Positions 1-5,082 of a stretch of DNA of 5,082 nucleotides are shown piece by piece (positions within the stretch are counted from its first letter, which is position 1; every line of letters begins with the position of its first letter). This stretch comes from Rubritepida sp. (GTDB lineage Bacteria > Pseudomonadota > Alphaproteobacteria > Acetobacterales > Acetobacteraceae). The notes beneath the pieces were generated by a model. That model did not search any database. It was given only the letters and a program-made list of their open reading frames with translations, and had not been told where the DNA came from. The DNA is taken from the NCBI GenBank assembly GCA_028291485.1, contig JAQGHZ010000468.1, positions 1-5,082 of the forward strand, read 5' to 3'. The position numbers were made by a program, and so were the translations under genes.

Positions 1-1
1 C

Positions 2-1213
2 CTCGACCGCTACGTCGGGACGAACTTCTTCACGAACGACCTCGGCGGCAATCCGATGATGTACGTGAACCTCATCTGGATCTGGGGCCATCCCGAGGTC
101 TACATCCTGATCCTGCCGCTCTTCGGCGTCTTCTCGGAGGTCACCTCGACCTTCTCGGGCAAGCGGCTCTTCGGCTACACCTCGATGGTCTATGCCACGT
201 TGGTCATCACCATCCTGTCCTACCTGGTCTGGCTGCACCATTTCTTCACCATGGGCTCGGGCGCCAGCGTCAACAGCTTCTTCGGCATCACCACCATGGT
301 GATCTCCATCCCGACCGGGGCGAAGCTCTTCAACTGGCTCTTCACCATGTATCGCGGCCGCATCCGCTTCGAGCTGCCGATGATGTGGACCATCGCCTTC
401 ATGCTGACCTTCGTCATCGGCGGCATGACCGGCGTGCTGCTCGCCGTCCCGCCGGCCGACTTCGTGCTGCACAACTCGCTCTTCCTGATCGCGCATTTCC
501 ACAACGTGATCATCGGTGGCGTGCTCTTCGGCCTCTTCGCCGCGATCAACTTCTGGTTCCCCAAGGCCTTCGGCTTCAGGCTCGATCCCTTCTGGGGGAA
601 GGTCTCCTTCTGGTGCTGGGTCCCCGGCTTCTGGCTGGCCTTCATGCCGCTCTACATCCTCGGCTTGATGGGCGTGACGCGCCGCATGCGGGTCTTCGAC
701 GACCCCTCGCTGCAGATCTTCTTCATCATCGCGGGTATCGGCGCGGCGGTCATCGCGCTGGGCATCGCGGCCATGCTGATCCAGATCGGCGTCAGCATCC
801 TGCGGCGCGAGAAGCTGCGCGACGTGACCGGCGATCCCTGGGGCGGCCGCACGCTGGAATGGGCCACCTCCTCACCGCCGCCGGAGTACAACTTCGCCTT
901 CACGCCGGTGATCCACGACCTCGACGCCTGGCACGACATGAAGCGCCGCGGCCATGAGCGGCCGCTGGCCGGCTACCGGTCCATCCACATGCCGAGCAAC
1001 ACCGGCACGGGCGTGGTGCTGGCGGTGCTCAGCACGATCTGCGGCTTCGCCCTGGTCTGGCATATCTGGTGGCTCGTGGGGCTGAGCTTCCTCGCCATCC
1101 TGGCGACAGCGATCACCCACACGTTCAACTATCATCGCGACCACCACATCCCCGCCGAGACGGTGACCGCGACCGAAGAGGCGCGCACCCACGCGCTGGC
1201 GGCGGCGGAATGA
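2..1213 (+). CDS. cyoB: Cytochrome bo3/ba3-type ubiquinol oxidase subunit I (5'-truncated by window)
   Basis: This is the catalytic, proton-pumping subunit of an inner-membrane heme-copper quinol oxidase, which reduces O2 to water. The reading frame is open from base 2 and gives 403 residues. Against remembered E. coli CyoB it aligns without gaps from residue 255 through at least 421. Adding 254 to the local number puts every key residue in register: H284, E286 and Y288 in WGHPEVY (CuB ligand, D-channel glutamate, cross-linked tyrosine), H333/H334 (CuB ligands), K362 in PTGAK (K-channel), and H419 and H421 in AHFHN (high-spin and low-spin heme ligands). The C-terminal stretch GDPWGGRTLEWATSSPPP is characteristic of quinol oxidase subunit I. 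The implied full length is about 657 residues against 663 in E. coli, so only the left part is missing. The stop codon overlaps the cyoC start in ATGA. The sequence does not show whether the high-spin heme is O or A. Confidence 0.97.
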   Translation, partial: LDRYVGTNFFTNDLGGNPMMYVNLIWIWGHPEVYILILPLFGVFSEVTSTFSGKRLFGYTSMVYATLVITILSYLVWLHHFFTMGSGASVNSFFGITTMVISIPTGAKLFNWLFTMYRGRIRFELPMMWTIAFMLTFVIGGMTGVLLAVPPADFVLHNSLFLIAHFHNVIIGGVLFGLFAAINFWFPKAFGFRLDPFWGKVSFWCWVPGFWLAFMPLYILGLMGVTRRMRVFDDPSLQIFFIIAGIGAAVIALGIAAMLIQIGVSILRREKLRDVTGDPWGGRTLEWATSSPPPEYNFAFTPVIHDLDAWHDMKRRGHERPLAGYRSIHMPSNTGTGVVLAVLSTICGFALVWHIWWLVGLSFLAILATAITHTFNYHRDHHIPAETVTATEEARTHALAAAE

Positions 1214-1836
1214 CGATGGACACCACCGTGCAGCACGCGCCCGCCGGGTTCTACGACCTCGACGAACACGACCATCCGGAAGGCGGCAGCACCATGCTGG
1301 GCTTCTGGATCTACCTGATGAGCGACTGCCTCATCTTCGCGATCCTCTTCGCCTGCTACGCGGTGCTGGGCGGCAACTTCGCCGCCGGGCCCTCGCCGCG
1401 CGACCTCTTCGAGCTGCCGCTGGCGGCGCTCAACACGGCGATGCTGCTCTTCTCCTCCATCACCTACGGCTTCGCCATGCTGGCGATGCAGGGTGGCCGA
1501 TCGGGCGCGACCCGCGCCTGGCTCGTCGTCACCGCCCTGTTCGGCCTGGCCTTCCTGAGCATCGAGCTCTACGAGTTCACGCACCTGATCCATATCGGCG
1601 CGACGCCGCAGCGCAGCGCCTTCCTGTCGGCCTTCTTCACCCTGGTCGGGACGCACGGGCTGCACGTCACCTTCGGCCTGGTCTGGATCGTGACGATGAT
1701 CGTGCAGGTCGGCCAGCGCGGGCTGATCCCGGCCAACCAGCGCCGGCTGATGTGCCTCAGCCTCTTCTGGCACTTCCTGGACGTCATCTGGATCGGCGTC
1801 TTCACCTTCGTCTACCTGATGGGAATGCTGCGATGA
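1210..1836 (+). CDS. cyoC: Cytochrome bo3/ba3-type ubiquinol oxidase subunit III
   Basis: This is the small integral-membrane subunit III of the quinol oxidase. It contacts subunit I and supports its stability and proton uptake, but binds no redox cofactor. The 208 residues match E. coli CyoC closely, for example GFWIYLMSDC (31-40), FELP (67-70), LLFSSITYG (79-87), ELYEF (119-123), SAFFTLVGTHGLHVT (140-154) and MCLSLFWHFLDV (181-192). Five membrane segments are expected at roughly 29-53, 71-93, 103-122, 138-165 and 183-206. The N-terminal ~25 residues are polar and histidine/acid-rich, as in relatives. The start chosen is the ATG that overlaps the cyoB stop. A second in-frame ATG two codons later (1216) is also possible, and no strong Shine-Dalgarno sequence separates the two. 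Confidence 0.96.
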   Translation: MTMDTTVQHAPAGFYDLDEHDHPEGGSTMLGFWIYLMSDCLIFAILFACYAVLGGNFAAGPSPRDLFELPLAALNTAMLLFSSITYGFAMLAMQGGRSGATRAWLVVTALFGLAFLSIELYEFTHLIHIGATPQRSAFLSAFFTLVGTHGLHVTFGLVWIVTMIVQVGQRGLIPANQRRLMCLSLFWHFLDVIWIGVFTFVYLMGMLR

Positions 1837-2222
1837 GTTCGGACACGCTCGCAGACACGCACGCAGACACGCACGGGGACCACGGCGGGGCCGGCCACGG
1901 CACCATCAGGGACTACCTGATCGGCTTCGTCCTCTCGGTGATCCTGACCGCCATCCCCTTCTGGCTGGTGATGGAGCGCCCCCTGGCGGACGGCCCGACA
2001 GGCATCCTGGTCATGGGCTTCGCCGTGATCCAGATTCTCGTGCACATGGTGTATTTCCTCCACATGAACGGCCGCTCCGAGGGCGGCTGGACCATGATCG
2101 CGCTGATCTTCACCCTCATCGTGGTCGCGATCACCATGACCGGGTCGCTCTGGGTGATGTACCACCTCAACGCCAACATGATGCCCATGCCCATGCCGGC
2201 CGATGCGCGCGTGATGCCGTGA
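1833..2222 (+). CDS. cyoD: Cytochrome bo3/ba3-type ubiquinol oxidase subunit IV
   Basis: This is subunit IV of the quinol oxidase, a small membrane protein thought to aid assembly of the CuB/heme site in subunit I. Its 129 residues contain the family core: DYLIGFVLSVILTAIPFW (27-44), QILVHMVYFLHMN (67-79) and GSLWVMYHLNANMM (104-117). Three membrane segments are predicted at about 27-48, 57-78 and 87-109. It is somewhat longer than E. coli CyoD (about 109 residues). The extra length lies in a His/Asp-rich N-terminus with an ADTH-ADTH repeat and in a Met/Pro-rich tail (MPMPMP, 118-123). The ATG overlaps the cyoC stop, and GGGA at 1821-1824 lies 8 bases upstream as a plausible ribosome binding site. 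Confidence 0.95.
   Translation: MSSDTLADTHADTHGDHGGAGHGTIRDYLIGFVLSVILTAIPFWLVMERPLADGPTGILVMGFAVIQILVHMVYFLHMNGRSEGGWTMIALIFTLIVVAITMTGSLWVMYHLNANMMPMPMPADARVMP
1851..1874 (+). repeat. 12-bp perfect tandem repeat inside cyoD
   Basis: Two identical adjacent copies of GCAGACACGCAC (1851-1862 and 1863-1874) encode ADTH twice at the CyoD N-terminus. A degenerate third copy (1839-1850, three mismatches) lies directly upstream and encodes SDTL. The 12-bp unit preserves the frame, so copy-number change by slippage would add or remove four residues without breaking the gene. Confidence 0.85.
2181..2198 (+). repeat. Short ATGCCC-type tandem repeat at the 3' end of cyoD
   Basis: Three consecutive 6-bp units, ATGCCC, ATGCCC and ATGCCG, encode Met-Pro three times in the extra-membrane tail of CyoD. 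The tail follows the last predicted membrane segment and extends beyond the end of the E. coli homologue. This is probably a slippage-derived extension; a role for the methionines (for example in binding copper) is only a guess. Confidence 0.6.
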
Positions 2223-2956
2223 CTCCGCGCCGTGGCCTGGGCCGTGCCCTGGGCCCGGCGCTCGCCGGCGGGGGCGCGCTGGTTCTGGCCGCGCTGTTGG
2301 TGGCGCTGGGGGTCTGGCAGCTCCAGCGGCGCGAATGGAAGCATGCGCTGATCGCCGCCACCGAGGCCCGGGTGCATGCCGCGCCCGTCCCGGTGCCGGG
2401 GCGGACGGCCTGGCCCGAGGTCTCCGCCGCCAGCGACGCCTACCGGCGCGTCGCCGCCGAGGGCCGCTTCCTGTATGATCGCGAGACGCTGGTACGGGCA
2501 ACGACGGCCTTGGGAAGCGGTTACTGGGTCATGACCCCCTTGCAGACGGATGACGGCACGGTCCTGGTCAACCGCGGCTTCGTGCCACCGGAGCGGCGCG
2601 ATCCCGCCACGCGTGGCGAGGAGCGGACCGAGGGTTCCGTGCGGGTGACCGGGCTGCTCCGCATCACCGAGCCGGGCGGCGGCTTCCTGCGCAGCAACGA
2701 CCCCGCGGCCGACCGCTGGTATTCCCGCGACGTCGCGGCCATCGCCGCCCGGCGCGGCCTCGGCGGGACGGCGCCCTTCTTCCTCGATGCCGAGGCTGCG
2801 GCAGGCCCGGGGCGCTATCCTGTCGGCGGCCTGACGGTCGTCAGCTTCCCGGACAACCACCTCGTCTATGCGCTGACCTGGTTCGGGCTGGCCCTGCTGG
2901 CCCTCGGCGGCGCCGTCACCGTCTTTCGGCATGGCGGGGCCGAGGCGGCCGGATGA
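2219..2956 (+). CDS. SURF1-family oxidase assembly factor (Surf1q type)
   Basis: This is a membrane-anchored assembly factor of the SURF1/Shy1 family, which helps insert heme into subunit I of heme-copper oxidases. The 245 residues have the family layout: an N-terminal membrane segment (about 14-33) ending in GVWQLQRREWK (31-41), a periplasmic domain with YRRVAAEGRFL (75-85), WVMTPLQT (103-110) and VLVNRGFVPP (115-124), and a second membrane segment (about 216-236) entered through PDNHLVYALTWFGLA (211-225). H214, just before that segment, corresponds to the conserved histidine linked to heme binding in the family. The GTG start overlaps the cyoD stop in GTGA; no ATG lies nearby in frame (the first internal Met is residue 105). 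Paracoccus denitrificans has a separate Surf1 encoded in its quinol oxidase operon and specific for that ba3 enzyme. The position here argues for the same specificity, and it occupies the place of cyoE in the E. coli operon. Confidence 0.92.
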   Translation: MTPRRGLGRALGPALAGGGALVLAALLVALGVWQLQRREWKHALIAATEARVHAAPVPVPGRTAWPEVSAASDAYRRVAAEGRFLYDRETLVRATTALGSGYWVMTPLQTDDGTVLVNRGFVPPERRDPATRGEERTEGSVRVTGLLRITEPGGGFLRSNDPAADRWYSRDVAAIAARRGLGGTAPFFLDAEAAAGPGRYPVGGLTVVSFPDNHLVYALTWFGLALLALGGAVTVFRHGGAEAAG

Positions 2957-4263
2957 GGCTCGCGGGCACGCGCAGCATGGGGGCCCTGCCCGAGGCGGAA
3001 GCCGGGCGGCGCAACATGTGGCTGCTGATCCAGCTGCGCTGGATCGCGGTCGGCGGGCAGCTCGTGACCATCGCGATCGTCGAGTGGGTCATGGAAATCC
3101 GCCTGCCGCTGGCCCTGCTCCTGCCGGTGCCGATCCTGCTGGCCGTCATCAACTTCCTCAGCCTGCCGCTGCTGCGCCGCCGGGTCGGCGTCAGCAACGG
3201 CGAGCTCACCGCCGCCCTGCTGCTGGATATCGCCGCGCTGGCCTGGCAGCTCCAGCAGAGCGGTGGCCTCGCCAACCCCTTCACCTGGCTCTTCCTGCTG
3301 CAGGTGGTGATCGGCGCCACGCTCCTGCGCCCCTGGTCCAGCTGGGCCATGGCGGGCGCCGTCGGCATCGCGCTCGGCGTGCTGTCCATCAACCCCGTGC
3401 CGCTCGACCTGCGCGAGAGCCATCGCGCCGACCCGCTGGCACTCTATCTGCAGGGCAGCCTCGTCTGCTTCGCGCTGATCGCGGTGCTCCTGGTGCTCTT
3501 CGTCACGCGCATCAACCGCAACCTGCGCGAAAGCGACGCGGCGCTGGCCAGCATCCGCCAGCAGGCGGCAGAGGAGAACCACGTCGTCCGGATGGGGCTG
3601 CTCGCCTCCGGTGCCGCGCATGAGCTCGGGACGCCGCTCTCCACGCTCTCCGTGATCCTCGGCGACTGGCAGCGGATCCCACGCATCGCCGAGGATCCGG
3701 AGTTCGCCGACGACATCGTGGACATGCAGGCCGAGGTCGCCCGCTGCAAGGCGATCGTGGGCGGCATCCTCATGTCGGCCGGCGAGGCCCGCGGCGAGGC
3801 GCCCCGCGTGACGACGATGCGGACCTTCCTCGACGGCATCGTCGCGGACTGGCAGGCGATGCGCCGCCCCGGCACGATCCATTACCAGGACCGCTTCGGC
3901 GAGGACATGGCCATCGTCTCCGACCCCGCGCTCAAGCAGGTCATCGGCAACATCATCGACAACGCCACGGAGGTGTCGCCCGCCTGGACGGAGATCACCG
4001 CCAGCCGTCAGCAGGATTCCCTCGTCTTCGAGATCGCCGACCGTGGTCCCGGCTTCTCACGGGGCATGCTGGAATCGTTCGGCCAGCCCTACCGGTCCAG
4101 CAAGGGGCGGCCCGGCGGAGGCCTCGGCCTCTTCCTGCTGGTGAACGTGGCCCGCAAGCTGGGCGGCGACGCCGAGGCACGCAATCGCGAGGAAGGCGGC
4201 GCGCTCGTCCGGCTCACCCTGCCGCTGGACGTGATCGCCTATACCGGCGAGGCCCCACGATGA
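2953..4263 (+). CDS. regB: RegB/PrrB/ActS-family redox-sensing histidine kinase
   Basis: This is a membrane sensor kinase of the global redox-control family RegB/PrrB/ActS/RoxS, which lowers phosphorylation of its partner under oxidising conditions. The 436 residues begin with a short cytoplasmic segment and the family motif LRWIAVGGQ (28-36). Six membrane segments follow at about 31-48, 51-72, 85-101, 110-126, 129-146 and 164-185. The loop before segment 4 carries GGLANPF (104-110), the GGxxNPF ubiquinone-site motif. The H-box is AAHELGTPLSTLS with H223 as phosphoacceptor. ARCKAIVGGI contains C265, matching the redox-active cysteine of R. capsulatus RegB even in number. The ATP-binding domain has the N-box (N333, N337), DRGPGF (D363, G365, G367) and GGGLGL (388-393). 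All catalytic boxes are present, so the kinase looks functional. The start overlaps the SURF1 stop (ATGA), and GAGG at 2942-2945 supports it; an in-frame ATG at 2977 is a weaker alternative. Confidence 0.95.
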   Translation: MRLAGTRSMGALPEAEAGRRNMWLLIQLRWIAVGGQLVTIAIVEWVMEIRLPLALLLPVPILLAVINFLSLPLLRRRVGVSNGELTAALLLDIAALAWQLQQSGGLANPFTWLFLLQVVIGATLLRPWSSWAMAGAVGIALGVLSINPVPLDLRESHRADPLALYLQGSLVCFALIAVLLVLFVTRINRNLRESDAALASIRQQAAEENHVVRMGLLASGAAHELGTPLSTLSVILGDWQRIPRIAEDPEFADDIVDMQAEVARCKAIVGGILMSAGEARGEAPRVTTMRTFLDGIVADWQAMRRPGTIHYQDRFGEDMAIVSDPALKQVIGNIIDNATEVSPAWTEITASRQQDSLVFEIADRGPGFSRGMLESFGQPYRSSKGRPGGGLGLFLLVNVARKLGGDAEARNREEGGALVRLTLPLDVIAYTGEAPR

Positions 4264-4793
4264 GCGAGGAGAGGTTCCTGGTCCTCGTCGAGGACGATGC
4301 CGCCTTCGCCCGCACGCTCAAGCGTTCCTTCGAGCGGCGCGGCTACCGGGTGATCGCCGCCGCCAGCCATGAGGAGCTGCTCGCCCTGCTGGCCGAGCAC
4401 AACCCCGGATACGCCGTGGTCGATCTCAAGCTCGGTGGAACCTCTGGGCTGGCCTGCGTGCAGACGCTGCGGGCCGGGAACGCGGCCATGCCCATCGTGG
4501 TGCTGACCGGCTTCGCCAGCATCGCGACGACGGTGGAGGCCATCAAGCTCGGCGCGTCCTACTACCTCGCCAAGCCTTCGAACACGGACGACATCGAGGC
4601 CGCCTTCGAACGACGGGAAGGCGATCCGGGCGCTCCGCTGGGTGCCCGCCCATCCACCATCAAGACGGTCGAATGGGAGCATATCCACGAAGCGCTCGTG
4701 GCGACCGACTTCAATATTTCCGAGGCGGCGCGGCGTTTAGGGATGCATCGCCGGACCTTGGCTCGGAAGCTGGAGAAGCGGCAGCTTCGCTAG
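4260..4793 (+). CDS. regA: RegA/PrrA/ActR-family redox response regulator
   Basis: This is the cognate DNA-binding response regulator of the redox kinase just upstream, a family that controls respiration, and in phototrophs photosynthesis and CO2/N2 fixation genes. The 177 residues form a receiver domain (about 5-118) with acidic residues E11 and D12, phosphoacceptor D55 in VVDLKL, T83 in VVLTGFASIAT and K105 in LAKP. A short linker (119-134) leads to a Fis-type helix-turn-helix (about 138-177) with WEHIHEAL, NISEAARRLGMHRRTL and KLEKRQLR, very close to RegA. RegA proteins usually have a run of prolines in the linker; here it is only loosely Pro/Gly-rich (DPGAPLGARP). The start overlaps the kinase stop in ATGA and has a good ribosome binding site, GGCGAGG, at 4246-4252. 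Codons in the last ~90 bases are less GC-biased than elsewhere, including a rare TTA leucine at residue 160. Confidence 0.95.
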   Translation: MSEERFLVLVEDDAAFARTLKRSFERRGYRVIAAASHEELLALLAEHNPGYAVVDLKLGGTSGLACVQTLRAGNAAMPIVVLTGFASIATTVEAIKLGASYYLAKPSNTDDIEAAFERREGDPGAPLGARPSTIKTVEWEHIHEALVATDFNISEAARRLGMHRRTLARKLEKRQLR

Positions 4794-4806
4794 GTTGCGT
4801 GCAACC
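4793..4806. repeat. Perfect short inverted repeat at the operon end
   Basis: GGTTGC (4793-4798) and GCAACC (4801-4806) are exact inverted copies separated by two bases and begin on the last base of the regA stop codon. As RNA this would fold as a 5-bp stem with a CGTG loop. No T-run follows, so it is not a standard intrinsic terminator. It could be a weak 3'-end hairpin, a protein-binding palindrome or chance. Confidence 0.45.
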
Positions 4807-4908
4807 CACTTGCGAAAGTCGGGAAAGGAAGAGCCCCGGTCCCTGCGCCCCTGCTAAGGCTTCGCCGCCAATAGACGAATGCTCACCCGGCGGCGCCACG
4901 GACGGCTG
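4794..4908. other. Intergenic gap between regA and the recombinase
   Basis: This is the only real non-coding stretch in the window. Apart from the inverted repeat at its left edge it holds ACTT-GCGA-AAGT (4808-4819), a possible 4-bp stem with a GNRA-type loop too small to trust, and a purine-rich GGAAAGGAAGAG (4822-4833) that resembles a ribosome binding site but has no start codon at a suitable distance. I see no clear -35/-10 promoter, no tRNA gene and no intrinsic terminator with a T-tract. If the recombinase start is 4879, the last 30 bases of this gap are coding. Confidence 0.5.
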
Positions 4909-5082
4909 ATGCGAGCGACGGGAAGACGCCAAGCGGTCGGGCTCTATCGGGTCTCGACTGCGAAGCAGGAGCAGATCGGGCTGGGGTTCGAGGCGCAGCA
5001 GGCCTTCGTGGCCAGCCCGGGCTGGACGCTGGTGTCGGAGCATTCCGACATCGCGGGCGGCAAGGATGTTCACCACCGATCA
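4909..5082 (+). CDS. Serine recombinase (resolvase/invertase family), N-terminal part only
   Basis: This is the beginning of a site-specific DNA recombinase of the serine resolvase/invertase family, cut by the right edge after 58 codons. The diagnostic N-terminal signature is VGLYRVSTAKQ (10-20), with S16 as the expected nucleophile and R14 as the neighbouring catalytic arginine. It is followed by GLGFEAQQ (24-31), GWTLVSEHSDIAGGKD (38-53) and VHHRS (54-58). In relatives the helix after EAQ is usually a few residues longer before the GWTLV-like strand, so a small in-frame deletion is possible. The ORF is open back to a TAA at 4855. An upstream in-frame ATG at 4879 would add an Arg-rich leader of ten residues. 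I chose 4909 because the catalytic motif then sits at the usual distance from the N-terminus. Whether it belongs to a transposon, phage or integrated element cannot be seen. Confidence 0.8.
   Translation, partial: MRATGRRQAVGLYRVSTAKQEQIGLGFEAQQAFVASPGWTLVSEHSDIAGGKDVHHRS

Noticed and set aside
2230..2253. Near-perfect 12-bp tandem repeat (11 of 12) at the start of the SURF1 gene
   Set aside because: It encodes similar Arg-Gly/Ala-Leu-Gly segments in a GC-rich leader and is likely a composition effect with no evident role.
1913..2932. A 339-codon minus-strand open frame opposite cyoD and SURF1
   Set aside because: Low-complexity composition, no motif, and complete overlap with two well-supported plus-strand genes.
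2931..3623. A 230-codon plus-strand open frame overlapping the first half of regB
   Set aside because: It is the regB sequence in another frame: Arg/Ala/Pro-rich, no motif, and conflicting with six membrane segments plus the H-box in the true frame.
2866..3882. A 338-codon minus-strand open frame opposite the SURF1 end and regB
   Set aside because: Its translation is rich in His, Gln, Arg, Ala and Asp with no recognisable domain. It lies antisense to a clearly conserved kinase, as expected from GC-rich codon bias.
4808..4819. ACTT-GCGA-AAGT as a hairpin or terminator
   Set aside because: The stem is only four base pairs, mostly A-T, with no following T-tract.
4822..4840. Purine-rich GGAAAGGAAGAG as a ribosome binding site for a small gene
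   Set aside because: No ATG, GTG or TTG lies at a suitable distance that opens a credible reading frame.
4711..5076. A 121-codon minus-strand open frame spanning the intergenic gap
   Set aside because: It is antisense to the regA helix-turn-helix and the recombinase signature, has no recognisable motif, and is best explained as a shadow frame.
1..5082. CRISPR array, tRNA, rRNA or riboswitch
   Set aside because: No regularly spaced direct repeats, no cloverleaf-like segment and no recognisable structured leader; nearly the whole window is protein-coding.

Overview
The window is GC-rich, with third codon positions that are almost always G or C. It carries one dense run of plus-strand genes that looks alphaproteobacterial. 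Quinol oxidase genes followed by a SURF1 factor and a RegB/RegA redox pair, all at high GC, suggest a Rhodospirillales/Acetobacteraceae-type aerobe. That family-level placement is inference only.

Layout: 1-1213 is the 3' part of cyoB, subunit I of a heme-copper ubiquinol oxidase. It is followed by cyoC (1210-1836), cyoD (1833-2222), a SURF1-family assembly factor (2219-2956), a RegB/PrrB/ActS-type sensor kinase (2953-4263) and a RegA/PrrA/ActR-type response regulator (4260-4793). All five junctions are 4-base stop/start overlaps (four ATGA, one GTGA). The six genes therefore look like a single transcript with translational coupling. cyoA and the first ~254 codons of cyoB should lie to the left of the window.

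How the genes fit together: the oxidase takes electrons from ubiquinol, reduces O2 and pumps protons. SURF1 probably helps load heme into subunit I. The kinase keeps the GGxxNPF quinone-site motif and the redox cysteine known from RegB, so it should read the same ubiquinone pool that the oxidase draws on. It would then phosphorylate the co-encoded Fis-type regulator. Output device, assembly factor, sensor and regulator thus sit in one unit. This suggests a local feedback loop, but no promoter or regulator-binding site is visible here to prove it.

The operon ends at 4793. The next 115 bases (4794-4908) hold a short inverted repeat and no convincing terminator. From 4909 (or 4879) to the right edge is the N-terminal part of a serine recombinase of the resolvase/invertase family, cut by the window. 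It hints that a mobile or integrated element begins just downstream of the operon.
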